Counted from the stretch's first letter, positions 33,703-42,841 are shown. The stretch is DNA of 64,000 nucleotides from DATBSK01 sp964532485 (GCA_964532485.1 CAZHKE010000010.1:1-64000), one strand, 5' to 3'. Notes: generated from the letters alone by a model not told the origin. Numbers and translations are program-made.

Positions 33703-34245
33703 TCAGACGGCGTCCGAGGAGCCGGCACGCAACTCGTGGGCGCGGAAGCGGGCGAGCAGCTGCTCCTCGCGTTGGTGCATCCGCACCGCCTCCTCGGGCT
33801 CGGCGTGGTCGTAGTCGAGGAGGTGCAGCACGCCGTGCACGACGAGCAGCGCGACCTCGTCGTCGAGCGCACGGCCGAGCGACACCGCCTGGCGCTGCGC
33901 GACCGCCGGGCACACGAGGACGTCACCAAGGACGGTCGGCGGCTCGTCGTCTTCGGCCGGCGTCCCCGGCCCGCGCCCGCCCTCGTCGGGCTGACGGCCG
34001 CGTGGCAGCGGCTCGTCGTCGAGCGGGAACGCGAGCACGTCGGTCGGACCCACCCCTTCGAGGAAGTGCTCGTTGAGGTCGGTGATCGTCTCCTCGCCGA
34101 CGAAGATCAGCGACAGCTCCGCGTCGGCCGGGACGCGCTCGTCGTCGAGAACGAGCTGTGCGAGCTTCACCCACCGCAGGACGTCGATGCTCACCGCGTC
34201 CTGCTCGTCAGCGCCGAAGACCTGGATCGCCGTGCCCACGCTCAC
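33703..34245 (-). CDS. ybeY: Endoribonuclease YbeY
   Basis: The 180-aa product has the zinc signature HGVLHLLDYDH near residue 137 and the FVGEETITDLN and TDVLAFPLD segments. It matures 16S rRNA 3' ends and helps ribosome quality control. An acidic loop at about 80-105 (PDEGGRGPGTPAEDDEPP) is longer than usual. The start overlaps the phoH stop by GTGA. Confidence 0.94.
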   Translation of the reverse strand: MSVGTAIQVFGADEQDAVSIDVLRWVKLAQLVLDDERVPADAELSLIFVGEETITDLNEHFLEGVGPTDVLAFPLDDEPLPRGRQPDEGGRGPGTPAEDDEPPTVLGDVLVCPAVAQRQAVSLGRALDDEVALLVVHGVLHLLDYDHAEPEEAVRMHQREEQLLARFRAHELRAGSSDAV

Positions 34246-35273
34246 CGGCCTGACTGCTGCTCGGGAGACCTCGCAAGCTCGGTCTCCGCCGTCTCGGGGT
34301 CAGCGGAGCCGCCCCTCGACTCATCCGCGCGCTCATACGCATGCACGATGTCCTGGACGATGCGGTGGCGCACGACGTCGCCCCGACCGAGCTCCACGAA
34401 CTCGACGCCTTCGATCCGCTGCAGGATCTCGCGAGCGGCGAGCAGCCCCGACCGACCCCGACCCTCGGGCAGGTCGATCTGCGTGACGTCGCCCGTCACC
34501 ACGACCTTCGAACCGAAGCCCAGCCTGGTCAGGAACATCTTCATCTGCTCGGGGGTGGTGTTCTGGGCCTCGTCGAGGATGATGAACGAGTCGTTGAGCG
34601 TCCGCCCGCGCATGAAGGCGAGCGGCGCGACCTCGATCGTCCCGCGGTCCATCAGCCGGCCGACAGCCTCGGCGTCGAGCATGTCGTAGAGCGCGTCGTA
34701 GAGCGGCCGGAGGTACGGGTCGACCTTGGCGAGCACGTCACCGGGCAGGAAGCCGAGGCGCTCGCCGGCTTCGACCGCCGGCCGGGTGAGGATGATCCGG
34801 TTGATCTCCTTGCCCTGCAGCGACTGCACCGCGAGCGCGACCGCGAGATAGCTCTTCCCGGTGCCGGCGGGGCCGATCGCGAACGTCACCGTGTTCGCAC
34901 GCACGGCGTCGATGTAGCGCTTCTGTCCGGCCGTCTTCGGTCGCACGGGCTTGCGACCCTTGAGCACCTCGGTGGAGAGGACCTCCGACGGCCGTTCGTC
35001 GGCCTTGAGCATCTCGATCGTGCGTCCGAGTCCTTCACGGTCGAGCGCGTGCCCGCGCTCGACGAGCAGGACGAGCTCCTCGAACAGCTTCCCGACGCGC
35101 TCCGCATCGGCGGCCTCGCCCGTGATGTTGATCTCGTTGCCGCGCACGTGGATCGTGACCGGGAAGGCGGCTTCGACGATCTTCAGCAGCTCGTCGCGTT
35201 GGCCGAGCAGGTCCACCATGAGGTGGTTCCCCGGTACGAGGACCTTCAGCTGCGTCGGCGACGGTACGGTCAC
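34242..35273 (-). CDS. phoH: PhoH-like ATPase
   Basis: The 343-aa product starts at GTG 35273. It has a KH-like N-terminal region (INITGEAADAERV), a P-loop GPAGTGKSYLA, a Walker B-like segment FIILDEAQNTTPEQMKMFLTRLG, and TGDVTQIDLP. The family consists of ATPases and proposed RNA helicases; the biological role is unsettled. It is the first gene of the ybeY-era operon. The 112 bp upstream, between it and bldD, probably carry the operon promoter. Confidence 0.93.
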   Translation of the reverse strand: MTVPSPTQLKVLVPGNHLMVDLLGQRDELLKIVEAAFPVTIHVRGNEINITGEAADAERVGKLFEELVLLVERGHALDREGLGRTIEMLKADERPSEVLSTEVLKGRKPVRPKTAGQKRYIDAVRANTVTFAIGPAGTGKSYLAVALAVQSLQGKEINRIILTRPAVEAGERLGFLPGDVLAKVDPYLRPLYDALYDMLDAEAVGRLMDRGTIEVAPLAFMRGRTLNDSFIILDEAQNTTPEQMKMFLTRLGFGSKVVVTGDVTQIDLPEGRGRSGLLAAREILQRIEGVEFVELGRGDVVRHRIVQDIVHAYERADESRGGSADPETAETELARSPEQQSGR

Positions 35274-35385
35274 GTCGTCGGCAGCGTAGTGGGGCCTCGG
35301 CCTGCCCACATGGCTCGGCGTCACAAGCGACGCCGAGCGTTCGCGCCCCGAGGGCGGCCGTGCACGCCGCCGACCGTCGACGCGT

Positions 35386-35895
35386 TCAGGTCGCGGCGCG
35401 CAGCCCCATCTCGTCGAGCCGGGACGCGAGGTCCCCGGGCCGGCGGCCCAGCACCGCAGCGAGGACGCGCACGTCGTCGTTGCGGATCGTGAGCATCCGT
35501 CCGTTGAAGTCCTGCCGCAGGAGCTGGATCGTCGCCGCGTAGCGAGCGAGCACGAGGGCATCGGGCTCGTCGATCTGGTTCAAGCGCACGAGGTCGATCG
35601 TGTAGCCGGTCATCCCATCGGCCTCGCGGCGGCCGGTCAGGTCGATGTCGACGTCGTCGTCGCCCCGGGGCAGGAGCTGGTCGGCGGGGACGTCGTAGAT
35701 GTCGGCCAGCCGCAGCAGCCGCCCCACCGAGAGCGCCCGCTCGCCGCGCTCGTAGGCACCGAGGACCGACGCCTTGAACTCCTTGCCCGAGCGGGCCTCC
35801 ACGTCGTGCAACGAGAGCCCCTGCTGACGCCGAATGGCGCGCAGCCGCTCACCGATCTGCACGGTGGACTCGTTGATGCCTTCGTCCCCAGCCAT
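35386..35895 (-). CDS. bldD: BldD-family transcriptional regulator with c-di-GMP signature
   Basis: The 169-aa product has an N-terminal XRE HTH (LRAIRRQQGLSLHDVEARSG, residues 18-37, and YERGERALSVGRLLRLADIY) and a C-terminal BldD domain beginning near 100. In Streptomyces BldD, c-di-GMP binds through RxD-x8-RxxD. The same spacing is present here: Arg127-Gln-Asp129, then eight residues, then Arg138-Asn-Asp-Asp141. It should therefore be a c-di-GMP-controlled repressor of developmental or growth-phase genes. It stands alone between phoH and rsmE. Confidence 0.88.
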   Translation of the reverse strand: MAGDEGINESTVQIGERLRAIRRQQGLSLHDVEARSGKEFKASVLGAYERGERALSVGRLLRLADIYDVPADQLLPRGDDDVDIDLTGRREADGMTGYTIDLVRLNQIDEPDALVLARYAATIQLLRQDFNGRMLTIRNDDVRVLAAVLGRRPGDLASRLDEMGLRAAT

Positions 35896-36008
35896 GTCGC
35901 AACCCCAGCCGATCGCTCTTCGAACCTAGCCCCACCGCTGAGGGTAGCAGGACCCTCTCCCCTCGCCCACCCTCCGTGGTCAAGGAGAGCCGGGACCGGG
36001 CGAATGCC

Positions 36009-36770
36009 TCAGGGAGCGGCGCTCCGGCGGCGGACCGTGAGCAGGGCCGCGCCGGTCACGGCTGCGGTCTCGGCCCGCAGCACATGGGGCCCGACCGCGA
36101 TCCGGCCCGACCCGTCGAGCGCCACGAGCTCGTCGGGCGAGAAGCCGCCCTCGGGGCCGACCACGAGGGTCCAGCCCTCCGGGCCGTCTTCCACGCCCCG
36201 CTCGCTCGCCGACGGCTCGCGCTCGGCGACGACGACCCCGTTCCCGGCGGCGGCGAGCAGGTCGGCGAGCAGCGATGGCATCTCGACGCTCGGGATCCGA
36301 GCGCGGCGCGACTGGCAGGCGGCTTCGCGCGCGACGCGCTCGATCCGCCCGGTGAGGGCCCGGGCGCGGTCATCATGCATGCGCACGACGGAGCGCTCGG
36401 CCACCACCGGGCTGATCACGTCGACGCCGAGCTCCGTCAGCTGACGCGCGACCATCTCGGGCCTCTCGCCCTTCGTCAGCGCGAACGCCACGCGCAGCGG
36501 GGGCACCAGGAGGGGCTCGCGACACACGGCACCGATCGCGCGCAGCGCGACCGAGCCATGGCCCACTGCGTCGACCTCGTAGGCACGCCAGGCCCCCGTG
36601 CCGTCGGCGGCAGTGACTCGTTCGCCGGTCTCGAGGCGCCGCACGCGCGCGAGGTGATGGCCGTCGTCACCGGTGACGTCGACCTGCTCACCGATCTCGT
36701 CGACGAACGTGTGCGCGACGGCAGCCGCGTCGGCCGCGAACGCGATCGCGGGACTCACGCCCTCGTGCAC
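36009..36770 (-). CDS. rsmE: 16S rRNA (uracil1498-N3)-methyltransferase RsmE
   Basis: The 253-aa product has the N-terminal PUA-like domain and a SPOUT methyltransferase domain with VVAERSV, a Gln-Ser-Arg-Arg-Ala helix, and the SAM-binding knot VVGPEGGFSPDE and GPHVLRAETA. It methylates U1498 of 16S rRNA. It follows dnaJ by three bases, giving the common hrcA-dnaJ-rsmE order. Confidence 0.94.
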   Translation of the reverse strand: MHEGVSPAIAFAADAAAVAHTFVDEIGEQVDVTGDDGHHLARVRRLETGERVTAADGTGAWRAYEVDAVGHGSVALRAIGAVCREPLLVPPLRVAFALTKGERPEMVARQLTELGVDVISPVVAERSVVRMHDDRARALTGRIERVAREAACQSRRARIPSVEMPSLLADLLAAAGNGVVVAEREPSASERGVEDGPEGWTLVVGPEGGFSPDELVALDGSGRIAVGPHVLRAETAAVTGAALLTVRRRSAAP

Positions 36771-36773
36771 GTC

Positions 36774-37883
36774 CTACTGGAACGCGGATCGCAGCTTCGA
36801 GAAGACGCCCTTCTCGGGCGGGGCGACCGCTTCGCCACGGAGCTCGGCCAGGCGGAAGAACAGCGCCGCCTCGTCATCGCTCATCTTCGTGGGGACCTCG
36901 ACCTCGACGCGCACCATGAGGTCGCCGCGCCCGCGGCCGCGCAGCGACGGCACCCCGAAGCCCTTCACCCGGAAGACCTCGCCGGGCTGGGTGCCCGGCG
37001 GGACCGTGAGCTCGTGCTCGCCCTCGAGCGTCGGGACGGCGAGCACCGCACCGAGCGCGGCCTGCGCGACCGAGATCCGCTGGACGCGCAGGAGATTCTC
37101 GCCGTGGCGCTCGAACTCCCCGCTGGGCGCGACCCGGATCGTCACGTACAGATCACCCGGCTGCCCGCCGCGCGGCGCGGCCGCGCCACGCCCGCCGAGC
37201 CGCAGGCGCTGGCCGTCGTCGACGCCGGCGGGCACCTCCACCTCGATCGTGCGGTCGGCGAGCACGCGTCCGTCACCCCGACAGTCGCGGCACTTCGACA
37301 GGATCTGGCGGCCCGTGCCTTCGCACTCACCGCACGGTGCCGCCGTGACGACCTGGCCGAGGATCGAGCGGCGCACCTGCCGCACCTCGCCGTTCCCACC
37401 GCACGTGTCGCAGCGACTGGGGTGGGTCCCCGGTTCGCACCCGGACCCGTCACAGCGCGAGCACGTCACCGGCAGCCGGGCGTCGATGGACGCGGTCGTG
37501 CCGAACGCAGCGTCGGCGAGGTCGAGCTGCACGACGGCTTCTGCGTCGGGGCCACGCGCCGGGCCGGTCGGCCCCCGCCGCATGCCGAACGCGTCGCCAC
37601 CGAAGAACGCGTCGAAGATGTCGCCGAACCCGAACGGATCACCGGCCGACGGCCCACCACCTCCTCGCGGCGCGCCCTCGCCGAACAGGTCGTAGCGACG
37701 CCGACGCTCGGGGTCGCCGAGCGTCTCGTAGGCGAGGCTGATCTCCTTGAACCGCTCCTCGGCCTCGGAGTCACCGGGGTTGCCGTCGGGGTGGTAGCGG
37801 CGGGCGAGGTCGCGGAACGCGCGCTTGATCTCGGCGTCTGACGCGTCCCGCGTGAGCCCGAGGACCTCGTAGTAGTCGCTCAC
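36774..37883 (-). CDS. dnaJ: Chaperone DnaJ
   Basis: The 369-aa product starts at GTG 37883 (SDYYEVLGL). It has a J domain with the HPD triad (ARRYHPDGN), a Gly/Phe-rich region (GFGDIFDAFFGGDAFG), four CxxCxGxG zinc repeats (CSRCDGSG, CDTCGGNG, CGECEGTG, CRDCRGDG) and two C-terminal substrate domains. It delivers clients to DnaK. It is downstream of hrcA and so under CIRCE control. dnaK is not in this window, as is usual for a second, hrcA-linked dnaJ. Confidence 0.96.
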   Translation of the reverse strand: MSDYYEVLGLTRDASDAEIKRAFRDLARRYHPDGNPGDSEAEERFKEISLAYETLGDPERRRRYDLFGEGAPRGGGGPSAGDPFGFGDIFDAFFGGDAFGMRRGPTGPARGPDAEAVVQLDLADAAFGTTASIDARLPVTCSRCDGSGCEPGTHPSRCDTCGGNGEVRQVRRSILGQVVTAAPCGECEGTGRQILSKCRDCRGDGRVLADRTIEVEVPAGVDDGQRLRLGGRGAAAPRGGQPGDLYVTIRVAPSGEFERHGENLLRVQRISVAQAALGAVLAVPTLEGEHELTVPPGTQPGEVFRVKGFGVPSLRGRGRGDLMVRVEVEVPTKMSDDEAALFFRLAELRGEAVAPPEKGVFSKLRSAFQ

Positions 37884-37938
37884 CGCTTCGGCACCTCGCG
37901 GCTGCGCCACCGGAGCACCCCGCTCGCCACGCGCTCGC

Positions 37939-38970
37939 TCACGACAGGTGCCGGCCGAGCTGTTGCGAGACCGCGGAGACGGCCGCCAGCGCGTGGCGGT
38001 AGTCCATGCGCGTGGGTCCGAGCACGCCGACGACGCCGATCGGCGCTCCGTCGATGGCGTAGGGCGCGAGGACGATCGAGCAGTCGCGCAGCTCGTCGAG
38101 CGGGTTCTCCGATCCGATCGAGACGCGCAGACCCTGGTCGAGGAGCTCGCGGACGAGCGAGACGACGACCACCTGGTGCTCGAGCATCTCCAGCAGGCGC
38201 GACGCCCGCTCCGAGGTCTCGAACGCCGAGCCCTCAGCCGCGAGCCGGCTCGCGCCGCCCACGAAGAAGTGCTCGGGCTCCTCGTCGGCACGCGCCGTGA
38301 GCGCGTGATGCGCGGCGCGGGCGAGCGCGTCGACCTCGTGCTCACCGGTCGCCAGGATCGCCGGAAGATCCGTCCACGCCGCGCCCTTGAGCTGACGGTC
38401 GAGGACGGCGGTCGCGGCGCCGACGTGCGCTTCGTCGACGTCGCCGTCGAGCGTGATGATGCTCTTCTCGACGACGCCGTTGGAGAGCACGGTCACGACG
38501 AGCACGACGTCGGGCTGGAGTGGCACGAGCTGCACGCTCCGAACCGCGGACGCGTCGTGCTGGGGTCCGACGACCATCGCCGCGTGGCGGCTGACGGTCG
38601 ACAGCAGCTGGCTCGTCTCGTGCAGGAGCTCCTCGAGCGCGGCATGTGCCGAGGCGAAGAACTCCGACACCGCGCGCCGCTGGACCGCCGGCAGCGCTCC
38701 TTGCTCGGTGAAGTTGTCGACGAAGAAGCGGTAGCCGAGGTCGGTCGGGACCCGCCCGGCCGAGGTGTGCGGCTGCGCGAGGTAGCCCTCGCGCTCGAGG
38801 ACCGTCATCTCGTTGCGCACCGTGGCGCTCGAGACACCGAGGTCGCGCGCGCGGGCGATCGTGCCCGACCCGACGGGCTGGGCGGTCTCGACGTACTCCT
38901 CGACGACCGCCCTGAGGATCGCGGCCTTGCGCTCGTCCAGATCCGAGGCTGAGAGGTCCTGGGCGTCCAT
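37939..38970 (-). CDS. hrcA: Heat-shock repressor HrcA
   Basis: The 343-aa product starts at ATG 38970 (GTG 38976 would add two residues). It has an N-terminal winged helix with SSATVRNEMTVLEREGYLAQPHTSAGR, a GAF-like domain and the insert domain. It represses heat-shock operons by binding CIRCE, assisted by GroEL. The operator abuts its own start codon, so it is autoregulated along with dnaJ and rsmE. No Shine-Dalgarno precedes the ATG, which suggests leaderless translation or coupling to hemW. Confidence 0.95.
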   Translation of the reverse strand: MDAQDLSASDLDERKAAILRAVVEEYVETAQPVGSGTIARARDLGVSSATVRNEMTVLEREGYLAQPHTSAGRVPTDLGYRFFVDNFTEQGALPAVQRRAVSEFFASAHAALEELLHETSQLLSTVSRHAAMVVGPQHDASAVRSVQLVPLQPDVVLVVTVLSNGVVEKSIITLDGDVDEAHVGAATAVLDRQLKGAAWTDLPAILATGEHEVDALARAAHHALTARADEEPEHFFVGGASRLAAEGSAFETSERASRLLEMLEHQVVVVSLVRELLDQGLRVSIGSENPLDELRDCSIVLAPYAIDGAPIGVVGVLGPTRMDYRHALAAVSAVSQQLGRHLS

Positions 38971-38995
38971 TGGCACTCAATGGTACCGAGTGCCA
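38971..38995. promoter_or_regulatory. CIRCE operator for HrcA
   Basis: TGGCACTC (38971-38978), a nine-base spacer, then GAGTGCCA (38988-38995). This is the CIRCE architecture (consensus TTAGCACTC-N9-GAGTGCTAA), perfectly symmetrical over eight bases per arm. It lies directly before the hrcA ATG and includes the hemW stop codon at 38977-38979. Confidence 0.92.
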
Positions 38996-40134
38996 GTCCC
39001 GATGCCGGTCGGCACCGTGGCGGCCCCGCCCTCGACGAGCAGGCGGGCCGTCACGTCGCTGGCCAGCAGTCGCCCACGGCGCGTGAGGACCGCTCGGTCG
39101 CCGACGAGCTCGAGGAGCCCGTCGCCGGCGAGCCGCTCCGCCGTCGGCCGTGCCGCGTGGGGCAGCACCGCCCCGGCCCGCGTCCGGAGCGCCAGGGCGA
39201 GCGCTTCCTCGGCCCGGGCCTCGACGTCGAGGTGCTCGGCGCCCGCGGTCGGGTCGGCACCCGAGCGGACCCGCTCGACGTAGCGCTCGGGCGTGCGCAC
39301 GCTCCACCAGCGGTGGCCGTCGCGGTGCCCGTGAGCGGCGCAGCCGATCGCGAGGTAGCTGCCGGCGCGCCACGTGTGGAGGTTGTGCCGGCACTCGTGG
39401 CCCGGCCGCGCCCAGTTCGATACCTCGTACCACGGGAGGCCCGAGGCCGACAGCAGGTCGTCGGCGATCTCGTACTTGGTGGCCTGGTCGTCGTCGACCG
39501 GCGCGGGTGCACCGTCGGCCACGGCGCGCCCGAGCACGGTCGCCGGCTCGATCGTCAGGGCATAGGCGCTCAGGTGGGGCGGCTCGAGGCCGAGCGCCCG
39601 CTCGAGGGTGGCCTGCCAGTCCGCGACGGTCTCCCCCGGCGTGCCGTAGATGAGGTCGAGGTTGAACGTGGCGAACCCCGCGGCTCGTGCCCCCGCGACC
39701 GCTCGATCGACGTTGGCAGGGTCGTGGGTGCGGCCCAGGGCGGCGAGCACGTGCGGCGCCATCGACTGCACGCCGAAGGACAGGCGGGTGACGCCACCGG
39801 CTCGGTACGCGGCGAGCTTGGCATCGTCGACCGAGTCCGGGTTGCACTCGACGGTGACCTCGGCGCCGGGGGCGAGCGGGATTCGCTCGAGGATCGACAC
39901 GAGGTCGGCGGCCTCGAGCAGCGACGGCGTCCCGCCCCCGAAGAACACCGAGCTCGCCTCGGAGATCTCAGCAGCCTCGAACCGCCGATCGAGATCGGTG
40001 CGACATGCCTCGACGTACGCGTCGATCAGGTGCGCCCGGTCGGTCCACGTCGCGAAGTCGCAGTAGTCGCAGCGCGTCGCGCAGAACGGGATGTGCACGT
40101 ACACACCGAGCTGCATCCCTCGATCGTCGCGCAT
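38977..40134 (-). CDS. hemW: Radical SAM HemW-like protein
   Basis: The 385-aa product has the radical SAM cluster motif CATRCDYCDF (Cys18, Cys22, Cys25), FFGGGTPSLL, the ECNPDS segment and the C-terminal HemN-type winged helix region. HemW is thought to be a haem chaperone related to oxygen-independent coproporphyrinogen oxidase. ATG 40134 or ATG 40116 are both possible starts. The last codons contain the CIRCE element of the next operon. Confidence 0.9.
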   Translation of the reverse strand: MRDDRGMQLGVYVHIPFCATRCDYCDFATWTDRAHLIDAYVEACRTDLDRRFEAAEISEASSVFFGGGTPSLLEAADLVSILERIPLAPGAEVTVECNPDSVDDAKLAAYRAGGVTRLSFGVQSMAPHVLAALGRTHDPANVDRAVAGARAAGFATFNLDLIYGTPGETVADWQATLERALGLEPPHLSAYALTIEPATVLGRAVADGAPAPVDDDQATKYEIADDLLSASGLPWYEVSNWARPGHECRHNLHTWRAGSYLAIGCAAHGHRDGHRWWSVRTPERYVERVRSGADPTAGAEHLDVEARAEEALALALRTRAGAVLPHAARPTAERLAGDGLLELVGDRAVLTRRGRLLASDVTARLLVEGGAATVPTGIGTGTRYH

Positions 40135-40166
40135 CCTCGACGCGCGCTGTGACGCGACCGCGCGAG

Positions 40167-40952
40167 CTAGCTGTAGTGACCCTCGAGCAGCGCGCCTCGC
40201 TCGGGCGCGGGCACCCCTGGAGCGCGCTCCTCGCTCACCATGAAGCCGAAGCCGCCGGCCGGGGCATGGAACGCCGCGACGTCGACCGAACGGCCGAGCA
40301 CCGCGGTCGGCAGCAGCACGGGGTCGCCGGGGTCACCTGTCATCGTCCACAGCTGGTACGTGCGATCGCCGCCGAGGTGCGGGATCCCATGGCCCATCAA
40401 GAACGCGGTGCCGTCGGGCATCGCCACGACGGTGGCGGTCGCGTCGGAGGTGGACGAGTCGAGCTGCAGCATCCGCGAGCGCGGGTCGGCGGCCGCCGCG
40501 GCCGCCGCGCTGCGCATCCCCTCGTGGGCGACGCTCGCCGCGACCTCGTCGAGGCGGTCCTCCTGGCGCGACATCTCGTCGGTGAGCAGCACGGCGGTGA
40601 AGCCGGCGGCGACGGCGCTCGCCGCGGCGATCCCGACGGCGACCTTGGCGACCAGCCCACGGTTCGAGCGCTCTGTTCGCGCGGCCCGCGCGGGCTCGAG
40701 CGGCAGCACGAGCCGCGGTGGATCGACGGAGAGCGCGTCCTCGATCCGCGCCCACAGGTCGTCCGGCGCGGGCAAGCTGCCCTCGTACGCGAGCATCGTC
40801 GCCGTCTCACGCAGCTCCGCCAGCTCCCGGCGCGCTCCCTCCGACCGCTCGAGGTACGCGTCGAGCTGCTCGCGCTCCTCTGCGTCGACGGCGTCGAGCG
40901 CGTACGCAGCGAGCAGCTCGTCGAGCTCCGCGGGGGTCAGCTCTCGAGCCAC
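40167..40952 (-). CDS. RskA-type anti-sigma factor
   Basis: The 261-aa product has an N-terminal anti-sigma helical domain (LTPAELDELLAAYALDAVDAEER, with the family's early acidic helix), one transmembrane segment at about 98-122, and an extracytoplasmic RskA C-terminal domain with AFLMGHGIPHL, YQLWTM and FMVSEE. No zinc HxxxCxxC motif is present. It should hold the ECF sigma factor encoded just upstream at the membrane until proteolysis. The genes overlap by 16 bp. Confidence 0.85.
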   Translation of the reverse strand: MARELTPAELDELLAAYALDAVDAEEREQLDAYLERSEGARRELAELRETATMLAYEGSLPAPDDLWARIEDALSVDPPRLVLPLEPARAARTERSNRGLVAKVAVGIAAASAVAAGFTAVLLTDEMSRQEDRLDEVAASVAHEGMRSAAAAAAADPRSRMLQLDSSTSDATATVVAMPDGTAFLMGHGIPHLGGDRTYQLWTMTGDPGDPVLLPTAVLGRSVDVAAFHAPAGGFGFMVSEERAPGVPAPERGALLEGHYS

Positions 40953-41533
40953 GACTCCCCCGTCCCGATGGCGCCGCGCTCGATGAGCGACTCGCGCAAC
41001 CGCCCCAGCCCCGCCCGGATGCGACTCTTCACGGTCCCTTCTGGCTGGTCGAGCAGCCCGGCGACCTCCCGGTACGTGTGCCCGTCGAAGTACGCGAGCT
41101 CGATCGCCGTGCGCTCCTCTTCGCGCAGGTCGGCGATGGCCTCACGTAGATGCTCGGCCAACGTCAGGTCCCACACCTCGCGCTCGAGGTCGTAGCCGCT
41201 CTCGGGAGTGCGCAGCGCGTCGCGCTCTTCGCGGGTGCGGCGCGCCGACTCGGAGCGCACGATGTCGACGGAGCGACCGTGGGTGTTGGTGAGCAGGAAC
41301 GATCGCAATGAGCCGCGCGCGGGGTCGAATCGCTCTGGCTCGTTCCAGAGACGCAGGAAGACCTCTTGCACGACCTCCTCGGCGAGCGCGCGGTCGCTGG
41401 TGATTCGCAGCGCCAGGCCGAACGCACCACCAGCATGCCGGCGATACGCCTCCGCCAGGGCACCCTGGTGGAAGCGACCGATCGCAACGACGAGGTGGGC
41501 GTCGCTGACCTCGCGGAAGTCGTCGCTGGTCAG
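40937..41533 (-). CDS. ECF sigma factor, SigK-like, with probable CTG start
   Basis: The 198-aa product has sigma region 2 (GLALRITSDRALAEEVVQEVFLRLW and GSLRSFLLTNTHGRSVDIVR) and region 4 (LREEERTAIELAYFDGHTYREVAGLLDQPEGTVKSRIR). No ATG, GTG or TTG lies in frame between the conserved N-terminus and 41716, where a start would cut into the divergent acyl-CoA dehydrogenase gene. CTG 41533 has a good purine-rich site (GGAAGGGGGA) just upstream and gives a normal ECF length. Partner of the RskA-like anti-sigma factor. Confidence 0.85.
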   Translation of the reverse strand: MTSDDFREVSDAHLVVAIGRFHQGALAEAYRRHAGGAFGLALRITSDRALAEEVVQEVFLRLWNEPERFDPARGSLRSFLLTNTHGRSVDIVRSESARRTREERDALRTPESGYDLEREVWDLTLAEHLREAIADLREEERTAIELAYFDGHTYREVAGLLDQPEGTVKSRIRAGLGRLRESLIERGAIGTGESWLES

Positions 41534-41665
41534 CGGGTCCCCCTTCCCACCTCGATCGCTCCGGTCATCTCGAGCACCTCGTGTCGAACTCCCTGCGCAC
41601 CTTGGTAGTTCGGCGCGGCGGCAGGCCCCGGATCGCAGCCCGATAGCCGGGTTTAGCCTCGATCC

Positions 41666-42841
41666 GTGACCGCGAGGCGACGTCGCAGCGAGCTGCCGCC
41701 CGAAGCGGAGCCCCATCAGGCCGAGGTGCGACGGTGGCTCGACTCAGCCGCGCCCGGCCGCAGATGGCCACCGGACTTCGCTCGCCGCCTCGCGACCGCA
41801 GGGTACGTCGCCCCCCACTGGCCCCGACCGTGGGGACTCGAAGCGGGTCCGGTGCAGCAGCTGGCGATCGATGCCGAGCTGCGCGCCGCGCACGCACCGC
41901 GGCCGTTCAACCCGATCGGCATCGGGTGGGCCGGTCCGACGTTGATGGTCGCCGGGACACCGGACCAGCAAGCGCGCTGGATCCCCGGCATCCTCGACGG
42001 CAGCGAGATCTGGTGCCAGCTGTTCAGCGAGCCCGGCGCCGGGAGCGACCTCGCGTCGCTGACCACGCGCGCGACGCGCGACGGCGACGAATGGGTCGTG
42101 AGCGGCCAAAAGGTGTGGACCACGTTCGCGCACCTCGCTCGCTGGGGGATCCTGCTGGCGCGCACCGATCCCGACGCCGACGCCCATGCCGGCGTCTCGT
42201 ACTTCGTCGTCGACATGAGGTCCCCGGGGATCGACGTCGCGCCGCTCAAGCAGATGGACGGCAAGGCCGACTTCAACCAGGTCTTCCTCGAGGACGTGCG
42301 GCTGCCGGCGATCAGCCTCGTCGGCGCCGAGCACGACGGATGGCGCCTCGCAAAGGTGACCCTCGGGAACGAGCGTGTCTCGCTCTCGGGAGAGGGCGCG
42401 CTGTGGGGGCAGGGGCCGACCGCCGACGACGTGCTCGACCTCGTGCGCGCCAACGGAGGCATGCGCGAGCCGCACGTGCGTCAGCGCCTGGCCGCGATCT
42501 ACATCGAGTCCGAGGTGCTGCGGCTCATCCGTCTTCGAACGCTGTCGGCGCGCGTGCGCGGGCTCGAGCCCGGACCCGAGGCGTCGGTGCGCAAGGCACT
42601 CGCCGACGAGCACGGGCAGCACGTGATGTCCGCCGCGCTCGACCTCGCCGGCACCGGGGCGCTGCTCACCGACCACGGGCCGTTCGGCGCCGACACGTCC
42701 CTGTGGAGCGAGGGCTACCTGTACTCGCGCGCGCTCACGATCGGCGGCGGCACGAGCGAGGTGCAGCGCAACATCATCGGTGAGCGAGTGCTGGGGCTCC
42801 CGCGCGATCCCACGCCGTCGAAGGAGGCTCCGGGCGCGTGA
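41666..42841 (+). CDS. Acyl-CoA dehydrogenase family protein
   Basis: The 391-aa product starts at GTG 41666. It has the ACAD N-terminal helical domain, the beta domain with CQLFSEPGAGSDLASL and GQKVWTTFAHLA, and the C-terminal four-helix domain ending with GGGTSEVQRNIIGERVLGLPR. It oxidises an acyl-CoA with FAD. The chain or ring specificity is not readable. It is followed, with GTGA overlap, by a small gene of unknown function. Confidence 0.9.
   Translation: MTARRRRSELPPEAEPHQAEVRRWLDSAAPGRRWPPDFARRLATAGYVAPHWPRPWGLEAGPVQQLAIDAELRAAHAPRPFNPIGIGWAGPTLMVAGTPDQQARWIPGILDGSEIWCQLFSEPGAGSDLASLTTRATRDGDEWVVSGQKVWTTFAHLARWGILLARTDPDADAHAGVSYFVVDMRSPGIDVAPLKQMDGKADFNQVFLEDVRLPAISLVGAEHDGWRLAKVTLGNERVSLSGEGALWGQGPTADDVLDLVRANGGMREPHVRQRLAAIYIESEVLRLIRLRTLSARVRGLEPGPEASVRKALADEHGQHVMSAALDLAGTGALLTDHGPFGADTSLWSEGYLYSRALTIGGGTSEVQRNIIGERVLGLPRDPTPSKEAPGA

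Noticed and set aside
31654..34689. A 1011-codon plus-strand open frame
   Set aside because: It is antisense to era, the CNNM gene, ybeY and phoH, all of which have clear family motifs on the minus strand.
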